Shown here: in pieces, positions 8,644 to 19,177 of the stretch
How the letters are laid out: each line of letters opens with the position of its first letter
How positions within the stretch are numbered: the first letter of the stretch is position 1
From: Phaeosaccion multiseriatum
Taxonomy: Eukaryota; Ochrophyta, other classes
Reading direction: 5' to 3'
Length of the DNA stretch: 64,000 bases
NCBI GenBank assembly: GCA_965112735.1
Contig: OZ218952.1
Coordinates: 1 to 64,000, forward strand
Made by a program: the position numbers and the translations under genes
Notes under the pieces: model-generated
What the model saw: the letters and a program-made list of their open reading frames with translations, nothing else
The model's database searches: none
Told to the model about the DNA's origin: nothing

Positions 8644-11600
8644 GGAGCAGAGGAAGGCTGAGGCGAAGAAACCGGGGGTGACGTCCGTCTCATCTTCTTC
8701 GGCTGCGGCAGGTGTTTCTTTGCCAGGGCCAGTTGCTATGGACCTCACGGGAGACCGCATGAGCGTGGTTCTCGTGAATGACACGACTCCGGAGGTGCGG
8801 ATGTCGGCGCAAGCCCTGTTTGACAGCGGATGCGATGTGGGTATGGTCATGGGTGGTGACCTGGCTCGCACGTGGGTCGGAAAGGGTGGTGGCGTACTAG
8901 AGGCCTGTGAGCCTTCGGAGTGCGTCACTGCTGCTGGACCTGTGACTGCCAACGAAGTGTTGTGCGGCAGTCACCTTGAGATAGAGCTGAGTCATGGAAG
9001 CGTGAGTACAGCGCAGCTGGACAAGGAGTTCAGATCCATATTGGTTCTTGAGCTCTTGGGCAGCAGACTGATTCTGGGCCGGCCTTTGCATAAGGCACTG
9101 GGCTTGGAATCTTTGACTGAGCAGTTGCACAGAGTGCACGAGAAACGGTCGGAGGAGACCCTGCAGAGGGAGCGTGACGACGCTTCCCCTGCGACAGGGG
9201 CTGCCCCGACTAAGCAGCAGAGTGTTGAGAAGAGCGTGTGTTCTATGGGCGTTGAAGCCATCCAAGACTTTGTCGATTATGAGGCAAGCAACTTCCCCGT
9301 GAAAGTATTGGGGGTAGGAGCGCAGGAGGTTGCGGCCGAGAGCCCCCCTCCTGTCGCCAGTGCAGAGACACCAGAGGTTAGCGCCATTGGCGGCCAACCG
9401 CTTAATAATAAAGACCGTGAAGAGTGTGAAGGTGTACCGGATACTATTCAAGGGCCATCAGAGGGAGTTCCCCCTTCTGAGGCACGCCGTAGAGAGGTGC
9501 TAGGTCCCATTGTGGACAAAGCAATCACTGATCATGATTTCCCTGCGGAGCTGAGAGAGCCAATGATGGAAGCTCTCTTAGAGTTCGACGTATGGCGGGA
9601 AGAGTTGCTCTTTAGCGACGGCCCCGCTAACGTAGAGCCAATGGAGGTGACGTTTACCAATAAGGTACCGAGCTCCCGTCTCCCCATAAGGCAACAAGGC
9701 GCAAAGGGTGCTTTTGTAAATGACTTTTGCAACAAGTTGATAGACAAAGGCCTGGGTTATAGCAACCCGCAGAGCGCTCATGGCAGCCCGGCGTTTGCAG
9801 TGGGCAAACCCGGCAAGCCAGGCAAGTACCGTATCGTCTGCGACTTTCGCGAAGTCAATGAAAAAGTACAGAAGGTCGATTTTGGGATGATGAACATTGA
9901 AGACGCCGTAGCCTCCATGTTGGGTTGCCTATGGTTCATCGAGATAGATGGGGTTGACATGTATTGGCAATTCCCACTAGGCAAGTTGAGCCAAGTTGCT
10001 CACACCTATATATTCCCAAATGGCAAAGTGACGCCAACTCGAGTACCCCAGGGGGCTAAGAACTCGGGCGCTTACGTCCAAGGCCAGATGACCCACCTCT
10101 TTCGCAAAGAGTTGTGCAAGACCCACGCCGTCTACATTGACAACGTAGCTTACTGGGCAAAGGTGGGAGAGGAGATGGTGAGTCTCACTCGACTGACGAT
10201 GAAGCGCCTTCACAGCGCCAACATCAAGATAGGATTGAGCTCCTTCCGCTTCGGCAAAGAGCTTAAGTTCCTAGGCCGCGTGCACGACCGACGCGGCACA
10301 CGACATGACCCCGCCAGAGTGCAGGGCCTGACCAGTCTCGCGGCCCCAGAGACGGCTGGAGATTTGATGACTTTCCTCTGCAGCCTGCAGTGGTTTCATC
10401 GATACATCAAGGACTTCGCTAAGCTAGTGGGTCCTTTGAACGCGCTGTTGAACAAAGCCCTCGGGCAGGCTAACGCTAAGCCTCATCAGCACAAGCGCTC
10501 CAAAGCAGTGGCCAAGACGATTCCATTGGCTTCTGTGGGGTGGGACATAGAGCACGACGACGCTTTCTTCCAGATCAAGCGCGTTCTTGCACAGAACACG
10601 GTGCTGTCGCACCCAGACCCAACCAAACTGGCACTGGTATTCCCAGATGCTAGTGACCTCTACTGGGGATGTATGATTACATACATAGACCCCAAAGAGC
10701 TGTGCCTTCCGGTACATGAGATGAACCACATCCCGGTGGCCTTCGGCTCAGGCGCCTTTGAAGGCGCAGAGCTGAGGCGTGCCACCATCGACAAGGAAGG
10801 AGACGCGACACTCCGAGGCTTGATCCAGAACGAGTACGCTTTGGTCGGGGCACAGAAAGTGCACATCTTTTGCGACCATCGCAACTTGGCGTTCATGATG
10901 AGCAACGACAGCAAGTACCCTGGCATGACTAAGCCTATGAGGGACAGGCTGCAGCGTCAGGCCGTGCGCCTTCAGAGCTTTGACTACGTCATTGTCCACT
11001 TCCCTGGTCATCTCCATGATTGGGCCGACCCCATTAGCAGGCGGTACACGCACCCGGTGAGCCTCACCCCTAGTGTGCTCGCCTTGGGCAAGTTTGGACC
11101 CATGCAAGTGTTTGACACTATGTGTGACGACTTCACTTGGCCCTCCACAACTGAGATTGCCAGTCTGCAGGCCGACGCTCTTCAGGAGCTCCAGCAGGCT
11201 AGCAAGGAGGTGGGAGAGAACGGGCGCCGCCTGCTCCTCTCATCAGTTGGTGACGACGGGTTGATTCGAGCGTGCCATCCGACGAGCAACCCCGCTGACA
11301 GCACCCGCATTTGGATTCCCTCGGTGGGAGCCAAGGCGGAAGACATGCACCTGAGGCTGTGTGTGACTGGCCATCAGGGTATGATGGGCCATCAGGGAGA
11401 GACAAACACCTTGAGTGCTATTAAGGAGAAGTTCATTTGGCACTCGCTAGACAAGGACGTGCGAAGCCTCGTTCAGAACTGTCTCCACTGCCTCACCAAC
11501 GGCAAGGGCGAGAGAGTGCCTCGCCCCCTGCTAGCTCAATGGCACGCCACTGGACCCCAGCAACTCATCTGGTTTGACTTCGTCAAGATTGGCGATGGAG

Positions 11601-12847
11601 TCATATGGGCAGAGTCCCCAGAAGGGTTCATGAAGCTTCAGGTCAAGCAAGTGCTGTGCATCTTTGATGATTTTTCATCATTGTCAATGTATGAGCCATG
11701 TTTGGAAGCTACTGCACGAGTGTGTGCACGCGGTCTGTTGCGCTGGTTCGCACAGCATGGCGTAGTGCCCAGGTGGCAGAGTGACCGAGGCAGTCATTTC
11801 CTAAATGAGGTGATACGTGAGTTAAGTCAGCTCTTGCGGTGCAACCACCACTTTGTGGTGGCACACAACCCATACAGTCGAGGATTGGGCGAGCGTGGTG
11901 TACAGACACTGCAGAAGATCATGAGATCAATGATGTCTGAACTACGGCAGCCGCCCGAGACATGGCCGCAGCTACTGCCAGTGATGGAGGCTGTTGAGAA
12001 CAGCTCCAACAAGAGCAGTCGGTCTAACTTGTCTCCCATCCAGCTGCACAGTGGTCACGTACCACAGCGGCCTCTCGACACGATTTTGATCCACGACGCG
12101 GATCGAATGCAAAAGGTTCGGCTACTGCAGCTGACCCCGGCGCAGAGAGACACCCTTGCGACACAACTCCATCAGAGGAAGGAGGGGCAGCATGCCGAGG
12201 CGGCGCGCCAACTGACTACCCTCCGCGATCACAAGCGCGATGGCATCAACCAGAGGTTGATGAGTGGCAGACGTGGTGCAGAGCATCGTCAGGACTTGGC
12301 CAGAGCTAAGCAGCTCAACAGCGAGACGCTGTTTCAGGTCGGAGTCTACGTACTCGTTGCAACAGTAGGGCCTACAAGCAAGATACTAGGCAAGTGGCAT
12401 GGGCCCTGCCGAGTGCTTGAAGCCCTTGAGCAACACGTGTACAAGGTGGAGGAGCTTGTGGGCAAGAAGCGTACCTATGAGGTACACATCAGCCGGCTCC
12501 GCTACTACTGCGGTGCTCACGTTAACGTCACTACCGACGTACTTCAACAGATTTCATATAACACCCAAGACTTTGTGGTGGAGGCCTTTGAAGGCCTCGT
12601 TAAGCACGCAGATGATTCATGGCACGTCATTGTTAAGTGGCGTGGCTTTGACGCCCTCGAGAATAGCGAGGAGCCCATCGAGGCGCTGCACGAAGATACT
12701 CCACGTTTACTGGAGACCTACCTGCAGCACCATCAGGACAAGCAGTTGATCAGCGCAGTCCGAGCCTATCTGCGCAAGACTACGACGCGATCGGCTACTA
12801 AGCCGCCGCGCTCCGCGCGCACACGAAAGCGGACACAAACTAGATGA
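8644..12847 (+). CDS. Ty3/gypsy pol polyprotein with chromodomain (A2)
   Basis: About 1,400 uninterrupted codons; the frame happens to be open back to an ATG at 8552 within C3. Domains in order: aspartic protease (Asp-Ser-Gly 8822-8830); reverse transcriptase (motif A Asp 9947-9949, Pro-Gln-Gly motif B near 10050, motif C Tyr-Ile-Asp-Asn 10133-10144); RNase H (Asp 10646-10648, Cys-Asp-His near 10872); integrase HHCC finger (about 11370-11494); catalytic Asp 11576, Asp 11783 and Glu 11891 (the last pair 36 residues apart, the usual D35E spacing); a Lys-Trp-x-Gly-Pro module near 12390; and a chromodomain at about 12566-12740 with Val-Lys-Trp-Arg-Gly-Phe. Chromodomains in this class direct integration to heterochromatin. 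The gag part is missing upstream. The second motif C Asp is Asn, so polymerase activity is doubtful although the frame is intact. Confidence 0.93.
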
Positions 12848-12883
12848 TAGACACACTTACTTCCCAGTTGGCTCGAACTGTCG

Positions 12884-12894
12884 CTTGGGGGTAG
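12884..12894 (+). promoter_or_regulatory. Polypurine-tract-like plus-strand primer (A2)
   Basis: CTTGGGGGTAG lies immediately upstream of the 3' LTR. The same 11 bases sit next to the 3' LTR of B2 (19125-19135, minus strand). Position and conservation indicate the plus-strand priming site of reverse transcription. Confidence 0.75.
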
Positions 12895-13142
12895 TGTGGT
12901 AGATTGTCCTGCCTGAGGGTTTCCGGTCACACATTCTGGGGTATAATAAGAATGTCGGTTTCCTAGGCACGCCCCGAGGGGGTTCAACGGCTCTAACGTT
13001 TCACCCTCCTCTTTGTGGGCACAAGCTTTGCATCAGCAAGTAGTAGAGATATATTATCAATACGGACACTGACGCCCCACCATAGGCGCAGCATATACTT
13101 AGTCCAAACCCCTTAACGTTTCTACTATCTTAGCTTAGCACA
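12895..13142 (+). mobile_element. 3' LTR of Ty3/gypsy element A2
   Basis: A 248-bp segment, TGTGGT to AGCACA, directly after the polypurine tract. Its 3' part matches the 3' part of the 715-945 LTR and, more distantly, the B2 LTR (CAATACGG-CAC and CCAAACCCCT blocks). A TATAATA at 12942-12948 corresponds in position to a TTATAGAAATA in the B2 LTR and may be the core promoter. The right flank is E sequence. The flanking four bases (GAAG here, GGAG before 715) do not match exactly. Confidence 0.88.
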
Positions 13143-13478
13143 GAAGAGGGCAAAAGGCGCCGGCACGCAACACCGTGGAGGCGGTCGGCACGCAACACCA
13201 GACACCGCTTGTCCCAAGCCATAGAGCCCCGCAACACCGGCAAAGGAAAGAAAAGAAGAGTTCCGGCACGCAACACCGTGGAGACTGTCGGCACGCAACA
13301 CCAGACACAGTCTCCCTAGCTCTTCCTCCCTCTTCCACGAGGATCCCGGCTCGCAACACCAGGCGGATCCCCTTGGCCAACACAAGCGCTCTGTCCGGGC
13401 CCAGGACAAGAGGCTCGCTTTCCACCACACCAGTATCTACTCTCCTCCTTGACAGTGTGCTCCACTCTTCCTGGGCTC
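13143..13478 (-). mobile_element. Element E fragment
   Basis: It matches, on the minus strand of E, the segment containing repeated CGGCACGCAACACC motifs that is also found at 26063-26405 (plus orientation) and 33525-33870 (minus). It starts right after the A2 LTR and ends where a copia LTR begins. Both ends of E are missing, and no coding sequence is evident. Confidence 0.75.
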
Positions 13479-13770
13479 TGTTGAGATAAGATGTATTGAG
13501 ATAAATCGATGTCGACACTGGATATCGATCTCTATATCGCCGGTACATATCCGATCACTCCCTTGATTTGGTAATGAGTTAATAAGACGCTGTCCCACAA
13601 CCCGTGCAAGTACGACGCTAGTCTCCAGAGAGGGAGATATCCCAACACGACAATTGTCGTGGTGAAATCTAGTGATCACTAGTGCAGCAGTTGTCGTAAA
13701 ACACGGGAGAATGAAACGGTAGAAAGGTCTGAAGGTACCAGATACTCGGGCACTGGTCTGTCGCGCTACG
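13479..13770 (+). mobile_element. Probable 5' LTR and leader of a Ty1/copia element
   Basis: The E sequence is broken after CTGGGCTC by TGTTGAGATAAG, a start typical of copia LTRs. The following roughly 290 bp are unlike the neighbours and include a dyad (CTAGTGATCACTAG near 13669) and GGTACCAGATACT near 13734 that recalls a methionine-tRNA primer site. The LTR 3' boundary cannot be fixed because no second LTR is present in the window. Confidence 0.5.
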
Positions 13771-15321
13771 TTGATCATGGCGGACCGACAGTTCTCGAGG
13801 CAGGAGGCAATCCGTAAGTTGCGACAAATTCAGCTTACGGAACAGAAGAAGAGACAGGAGAAGGAGGAATTAAGGCGGGGGGGGCTACAGAGTGAAACGG
13901 CTCCTCCGCGCCGCACCTATGACTTGCGTGTGCAGTCTAGGGTAGATTATTCCCACCTCCATCTTCATGGATTGCGCGGCGCCCGTGTGGGGCCCGTGAG
14001 CGATAACCCCCCGCGTGCAGCAGTTGAGTATGACACTCCTCCTCGCAGGGGAAGTGGTGGTGGTGGTGGCAGGGCATTTTCGCCTGTCATGCCTGGAAGG
14101 ATTTCTACTCCTGCGGTAAGTCTGAATGATTCGGTGGCTACGCTGCTGAGTCAACCGCGTCTAGACGAAGCGTCTCGACAGGCTGTGCGGTTGGCTCTTC
14201 AGCGTGCTATTGTTGCTGACGAGGAGGAGGAGAAGAAGCAGCGCTCAGTAGCTTTCGGCTCTGAGGCTGATGAGTCTGGTGATGATGAGGTTCGTTCACC
14301 GGATTTGACTGGAGATGGGGGCAGAGGTATCCCTGTAGTGCGTTCGGCAATGGCTGGGCGTGAGAGCGATGAGGCGACTGGTGTGAAGGCCTCTGCTCTC
14401 GGTGTTGGACCTGTGTCTAACACTGGTGAACGCAGACGGTCAGCAGTGGCGTCTGGTAACACTGGCGAATACAGACGAGCAGCAGTGGCGTCTGATACCC
14501 CTGTTCGCAGTGGGAGAGGTGGCAGGGCAATTAAGCCTGCCACGTATGGGGGAACGACAGCTACTGCAGCGTGTAGTAGTCGTGGAGGGAGTGAGGAGGT
14601 ACCATGTTTGGAAGCTCCTACTCCAGCCCGGAGTGAGGAGGCACCAGGTTTGGAAGCTCCTACTCCAGCCCGGAGTGAGGAGGCACCAGGTTTGGAAGCT
14701 CCTACTCCAGCCCGGAGTGAGGAGGCACCAGGTTTGGCAGCTCCTGCTCCAGCCCGGAGTGAGGAGGCACCAGTCATGGAAGCTCCTGCTCCAGTTCGTG
14801 TGCCAGGCGAGGAATTCACTCAAGGAGTTTCTGCCGCGAACGATGATGATACCTTCGTCTTTAACGTAGACGGAGAAGGGGTTGAGGAACCGGTGGTGCC
14901 CGACCACGAAGCCTCGACATGCTCTACTGGGCAGAGCCGGCTGCAGGAAGATGCGGTGGGGCGTGAGCGGACCCAGCAGCGACTGCATGAGGAAGTTATG
15001 CACGAGAAACACAGGCAGCTGCACGAAGAAGAGGTGGAGCACGAGGGGTCCCAGCTGCGTCTGCGGCAGGAGGTGAAGGAAGGCACAGGGGTAGTGGAAG
15101 AGACTGCGCCTCAGCGGCTTGGTCAACTATATCCTGGTCGGCTGGCACCAGCTGGTATTGGTACGACATGGGATATGGTTCCATGTGCGCTTCTGTCTTT
15201 GGCTAAGGATGGCAATGCACCTCTTCAAGAGCATGAGGTGGTGTATGTGGAGCAGGACAAGGTCATACACATGAGGTGGTGTATGTGGAGCACGGCAAGC
15301 ACGGCAAGGTCATGCGCTTGA
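13771..15321 (+). CDS. Copia-associated ORF, gag-like, with 14-residue repeats
   Basis: A 516-codon frame; ATGs at 13771 and 13777 are both possible starts. The protein is mostly charged and low in complexity, with an N-terminal Lys/Gln/Glu helix (about residues 8-35), a basic and glycine-rich middle, five 14-residue repeats of the type Ser-Glu-Glu-Ala-Pro-Gly-Leu-Glu-Ala-Pro (about 275-340), then a Glu/Gln/His-rich coiled-coil-like region (about 385-440). No zinc knuckle, protease or integrase is visible. Its last codons overlap a scrambled copia reverse transcriptase remnant. The position after a copia-like LTR and before copia RNase H suggests the first ORF of an internally deleted copia element, but the protein itself is not recognised. 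Confidence 0.5.
   Translation: MIMADRQFSRQEAIRKLRQIQLTEQKKRQEKEELRRGGLQSETAPPRRTYDLRVQSRVDYSHLHLHGLRGARVGPVSDNPPRAAVEYDTPPRRGSGGGGGRAFSPVMPGRISTPAVSLNDSVATLLSQPRLDEASRQAVRLALQRAIVADEEEEKKQRSVAFGSEADESGDDEVRSPDLTGDGGRGIPVVRSAMAGRESDEATGVKASALGVGPVSNTGERRRSAVASGNTGEYRRAAVASDTPVRSGRGGRAIKPATYGGTTATAACSSRGGSEEVPCLEAPTPARSEEAPGLEAPTPARSEEAPGLEAPTPARSEEAPGLAAPAPARSEEAPVMEAPAPVRVPGEEFTQGVSAANDDDTFVFNVDGEGVEEPVVPDHEASTCSTGQSRLQEDAVGRERTQQRLHEEVMHEKHRQLHEEEVEHEGSQLRLRQEVKEGTGVVEETAPQRLGQLYPGRLAPAGIGTTWDMVPCALLSLAKDGNAPLQEHEVVYVEQDKVIHMRWCMWSTASTARSCA
14590..14800 (+). repeat. 42-bp in-frame tandem repeat, about five copies
   Basis: Five near-identical 42-bp units (14 codons) within the copia-associated ORF. 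Differences between units are few and keep the frame, as in a recently expanded minisatellite. Confidence 0.9.
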
Positions 15322-15716
15322 AGGATGGCACTCTACGACAAGGTCATGCGCTTGAAGAAGGCGCTCTATGTGAGCCTATGCTGTTCGAGAGTTGTCGAGG
15401 TATATGAAGAACCCCGGCCCTGAGCATTGGAAACAGGCTATGCGTGTGTTTGGGTACCTGAAGGGTACTGTGGATTTTGCCTTGGCGTTTGGCAATGGTG
15501 AGTGTGTTTTGGAAGCTTATGCAGACGCGAATTACGCTGCATGTGTTGACACTCGCAGGAGTTCGACTGGTTACGCTTTGATGTACGGAGGTGCGGCTAT
15601 CACTTGGGGTGTGCGATTGCAGCTGAGTGTGGCAATGTCTTCACTGGAGAGTGAGTACATGGCGGCCAGCGACTGTGTGAAGGAGATATTATATATTAGG
15701 CAAGTATTGAGTTTCT
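15228..15716 (+). pseudogene. Ty1/copia RT end and RNase H, truncated
   Basis: At 15340-15371 the frame reads Val-Met-Arg-Leu-Lys-Lys-Ala-Leu-Tyr, the conserved copia motif near the end of reverse transcriptase. It is preceded by partial tandem duplicates of the same stretch from 15228. From 15392 an open frame gives a copia RNase H: Arg-Tyr-Met-x-Asn-Pro-Gly, Tyr-Leu-Lys-Gly-Thr, Ala-Asp-Ala-Asn-Tyr, Asp-Thr-Arg-Arg-Ser-Ser-Thr-Gly and Ser-Ser-Leu-Glu-Ser-Glu-Tyr are all visible. It is cut at about 15716 by satellite DNA, so the last RNase H part and the 3' LTR are gone. Integrase and the RT core are missing between this and the preceding ORF. Confidence 0.88.
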
Positions 15717-16815
15717 TGATCCCAGCACAGAGCCAGATTGGGCCATTTGAGCCCATCCAAGGCCCCACTTGGCGCTGTTGGGGCAATGCAGTATCTCAGT
15801 TGGGCCTGTTGTGCTGAGCCAATGCCCGGCGTGAGCATGTTGTGGCCAGCTAACGCGTCGTTCGGGCTGTGTGCGCCCCACAAATGCTGGCTTTAGGCTT
15901 TTTTTATCCCAGCACAGAGCCAGATTGGGCCATTTGAGCCCATCCAAGGCCCCACTTGGCACTATTGGGCCTGTTGTGCTGAGCCAATGCCCGGCGTGAG
16001 CATGTTGTGGCCCGCAAACGCGTCGGTCGGGCTGTGTGCGCCCCACAAATGCCGGCTTTAGGCTTTTTTGATCCCAGCACAGAGCCAGATTGGGCCATTT
16101 GAGCCCATCCAAGGCCCCACTTGGCGCTGTTGGGGCAATGCAGTATCTCAGTTGGGCCTGTTGTGCTGAGCCAATGCCCGGCGTGAGCATGTTGTGGCCA
16201 GCAAACGCGTCGTTCGGGCTGTGTGCGCCCCACAAATGCCGGCTTTAGGCTTTTTTGATCCCAGCACAGAGCCAGATTGGGCCATTTGAGTCCATCCAAG
16301 GCCCCACTTGGCACTATTGGGCCTGTTGTGCTGAGCCAATGCCCGGCGTGAGCATGTTGTGGCCAGCTAACGCGTCGTTCGGGCTGTGTGCGCCCCACAA
16401 ATGCCGGCTTTAGGCTTTTTTGATCCCAGCACAGAGCCAGATTGGGCCATTTGAGCCCATCCAAGGCCCCACTTGGCGCTGTTGGGACAATGCAGTATCT
16501 CAGTTGCGCCTGTTGTGCTGAGCCAATGCCCGGCGTGAGCATGTTGTGGCCAGCAAACGCGTCGTTCGGGCTGTGTGCGCCCCACAAATGCCGGCTTTAG
16601 GCTTTTTTGATCCCAGCACAGAGCCAGATTGGGCCATTTGAGCCCATCCAAGGCCCCACTTGGCGCTGTTGGGGCAATGCAGTATCTCAGTTGCGCCTGT
16701 TGTGCTGAGCCAATGCCCGGCGTGAGCATGTTGTGGCCAGCTAACGCGTCGTTCGGGCTGTGTGCGCCCCACAAATGCTGGCTTTAGGCTTTTTTGATCC
16801 CAGCACAGAGCCACA
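15717..16815 (+). repeat. Satellite block 1 (187-bp family), about six monomers
   Basis: Direct repeats of the 187-bp monomer described for 40589-64000, more diverged than the large array. At least two monomers (near 15955 and 16310) lack about 22 bp after CCACTTGGC and read GGCACTATTGGGCCTG. The left edge joins copia RNase H at a shared TTGATCCCAGC-like join; the right edge joins element G. Confidence 0.97.
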
Positions 16816-17026
16816 TGTGGAGTCTCAAAGGTGTTTGGTATGTTCGAATCCGGATTGTCGCCAGTTGGGGAACGTACGCCTCATATGAACGGCATGTCGC
16901 AGGAGGAGGATAGATAGGAAAGTGAGATTGATAAGGAAAGCTAATACACGCTCAACATAGGATAAGAACCCCTTTGCTTGTTGGTTGTCTGGGGTGTGTG
17001 GTCTGTCCCACATTCCAGGTGGCTCA
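16816..17026 (-). mobile_element. Element G1, 211-bp solo LTR-like unit
   Basis: In its own orientation it begins TGAGCCACC and ends CTCCACA. It is repeated inverted at 17039-17249 and directly at 18125-18334 and 24032-24242. The TG/CA termini and the 4-bp duplication at the third copy suggest a solo LTR; a MITE is the alternative. A GTTCGAATCC motif near 16844 resembles a tRNA B box, but I see no matching A box. Confidence 0.7.
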
Positions 17027-17038
17027 ACTTGGTGGAGT

Positions 17039-17249
17039 TGAGCTACCTGGGATGTGGGACAGACCACACACTCCAGACAACCAACAAGCAAAGGGATTCT
17101 TATCCTATGTTGAGCGTGTATTAGCTTCCTTCTTCTATCTCTCTTCCTTATCTATCCTCCTGCTGCGACGTGCCGTTCATATGAGGCGTACGTTCCCCAA
17201 CTGGCGACAATCCGGATTCGAACATACCAAACACCTTTGAGACTCCACA
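17039..17249 (+). mobile_element. Element G2, inverted partner of G1
   Basis: The same 211-bp unit as G1 in opposite orientation, separated from it by only 12 bp (17027-17038). The two arms together would form a foldback of roughly 430 bp. ACTT follows both units. Confidence 0.7.
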
Positions 17250-18842
17250 ACTTCCCCCCCCCAAGGCCGAGGCCAACCAGCCAAGGACTGAGAAAACTGT
17301 GAGGCGAACAGGAGCAGCTCACACACAAACCTCTAATAGAACTAGATCAAACCAATGGGGAAAGAAACAAAGTCCAAAACCCCATGCATCTAGCAGCAAG
17401 CAAAGCAGCAAAGCATCCATATTCCAAAGCGTAGCACCAACTTCTTCAGCAAACAAAAGAAAATACCGGTGTGACACAACACCAAAAAGAAAAAAATGAG
17501 AACAACCACATACTAACCGACCCGTACCCGTTGTGCACACAGCGAGCTGAAGCATGAATACCGATCAATGCCAACCCCCCAAGTCGTAGCGCCAGCAGTG
17601 TTGCCTCCAAAAGAAATCAAGCTCTCGAGCTCCAGAAGAGTTGATCAGACCCTTCGCAATAAGCAGCAGTAGCAGTAGCAGCAATCCCATCAATAAAGCA
17701 AACCAAATCCCAAATGCGTGCAGCGTATCCTCGTCTCAATGTGTGTCACCAAAGGACGGCAATACCTCCAAACAAAGCCGCAGGCAGAGCAGCATAATCC
17801 AATTTCCATAGCAAGCACCAAGTAACCAGCTCCAGCAGCATCCATGCGGCATATACAACGCAAAAACACTATGCAATCCGCTGGCAAGGCTAGCATAAGC
17901 AGCAAAGCGCGTCCAATCCAGCAAATTCAAATTCTTTTTGGAATCACAGATCCAAAAATGTCCATATAACCAACCCCTGTAGAAAAGCCGAAAATGCCCT
18001 CACACAAGCACTCATGTTTTCCACTCCAAGCTCCTCGAACATCAACTCGTAGAAGCTATCCTTCAGCATACGCCGTACCAAGACCACTCCGCTGCGATTC
18101 CAATCGTCCGCCGCGAACTTCCGCTGAGCTGCCTGGGATGTGGGATAGACAACACCCCAGACAACCAACAAGCAAAGGGATTCATATCCTATGTTGAGCG
18201 TGTATTATCTTTCCTTTCTCTATCTCACTTTCTTATCTATCCTCCTCCTGCGACATGCCGTTCATATGAAGCACGTGTTCCCCAAATGGCGACAATCCGG
18301 ATTCGAACATACCAAACACCTTTGAGACTCCACACCGCTGTACCAGCTGAACAATACAACGAATGCAAAACACCTCGGTGCTGCGGTCCCGAAAAACGAA
18401 CAAGTCCAATATCTCAAGCGCTGCTGCACCAATCCATCGACCACCGAGCCCGATAGCAAGAGGATAATCCATCCCTACTGCCGCAAGTAAGTCGCGCAAG
18501 CACAGCAAACCACAAGCCCTTTTCTCTCCCATTGCCCACGTTCACACCGCTCACGAGCCCCAACGCCGAAAAATCCATCACCTGCTCCTCTGCATCACAG
18601 ACAGGCCCCAAAATCCACTCCATAGCTGTTGTGAACGACCAATCGGCATGCCTCCGCCGTCGATGGCAGATAAGTAGCCACATTGCTCAATGCCCCAATT
18701 TCCTTCAGCACCGGACGACGGGCATCTCCGCACACCCCGTAGATGGCCACCAAATGCTGCTGTACCTCCCGAAATGCAAGCGCAGTACACTCCCAATGCC
18801 GCCTTCCAATTCCTAATGCCTCCCTTGCATGCTGCGCCCCTC
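17250..18842 (-). pseudogene. Gene F copy 1, 3' part and AT-richer tail
   Basis: Homologous in the minus direction to the F regions at 28108-29050 and 31750-32640. At the 18842 end it carries the continuation of the frame from 22941-24003: the frame resumes cleanly once element B2 is removed and runs to a TGA at 18595-18597. That piece contains an Arg-Arg-Pro-Val-Leu-Lys-Glu-Ile motif near 18700. Further on, two other frames stay open (about 18683-18414 and 18532-18340) and are partly conserved between copies, as expected of exons or of frameshifted gene remains. G3 interrupts it at 18125-18334. From 17940 down to 17250 it is more AT-rich and I see no coding signal there. Confidence 0.6.
18125..18334 (+). 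mobile_element. Element G3 with 4-bp target duplication
   Basis: A 210-bp unit from TGAGCTGCC to CTCCACA, flanked on both sides by CCGC (18121-18124 and 18335-18338). In related F copies (near 28730 and 32010) the uninterrupted target CTTCCGCTGTACC is present. A 4-bp duplication with TG/CA ends fits a solo LTR and matches the duplication length of B2. Confidence 0.85.
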
Positions 18843-19124
18843 TGTGCTAAAGCTACGAACAGTACAGACAGCTCAGGGGTTTGGGCTAATATATGCCGCG
18901 TCTGTTGCGACGTCGGTGCCCGTATTGATAGTCTCTTTACTGCCCGCTGCCTCAAGCGTGATCTCTTGTCTTGTACTTGGCAGTCTACAGGTCCCTTCGT
19001 TGCCACCTGGCACTTTCGGGACTCTCAGGTACGTTGAGGCGGGAACTCTCTTTAGGACCGTTCTTATTTCTATAACCCCAGAACGTCCACCCGGAAACCC
19101 CAGGCGAGATGGTCCCTTATCACA
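18843..19124 (-). mobile_element. 3' LTR of B2
   Basis: 282 bp. Read base by base against 22655-22936, I find no difference. It ends next to the polypurine tract at 19125-19135. Confidence 0.93.
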
Positions 19125-19135
19125 CTACCCCCAAG
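19125..19135 (-). promoter_or_regulatory. Polypurine-tract-like primer of B2
   Basis: On the minus strand it reads CTTGGGGGTAG directly before the 3' LTR, identical to the site at 12884-12894 in A2. Confidence 0.75.
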
Positions 19136-19177
19136 CGACAGTCCGAGTCACTCGAGTGCTATAGTACCTGGTGTCTA

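Noticed and set aside
16838-16860. tRNA gene around GTTCGAATCC
   Set aside because: No acceptor stem, A box or anticodon arm could be folded around it.
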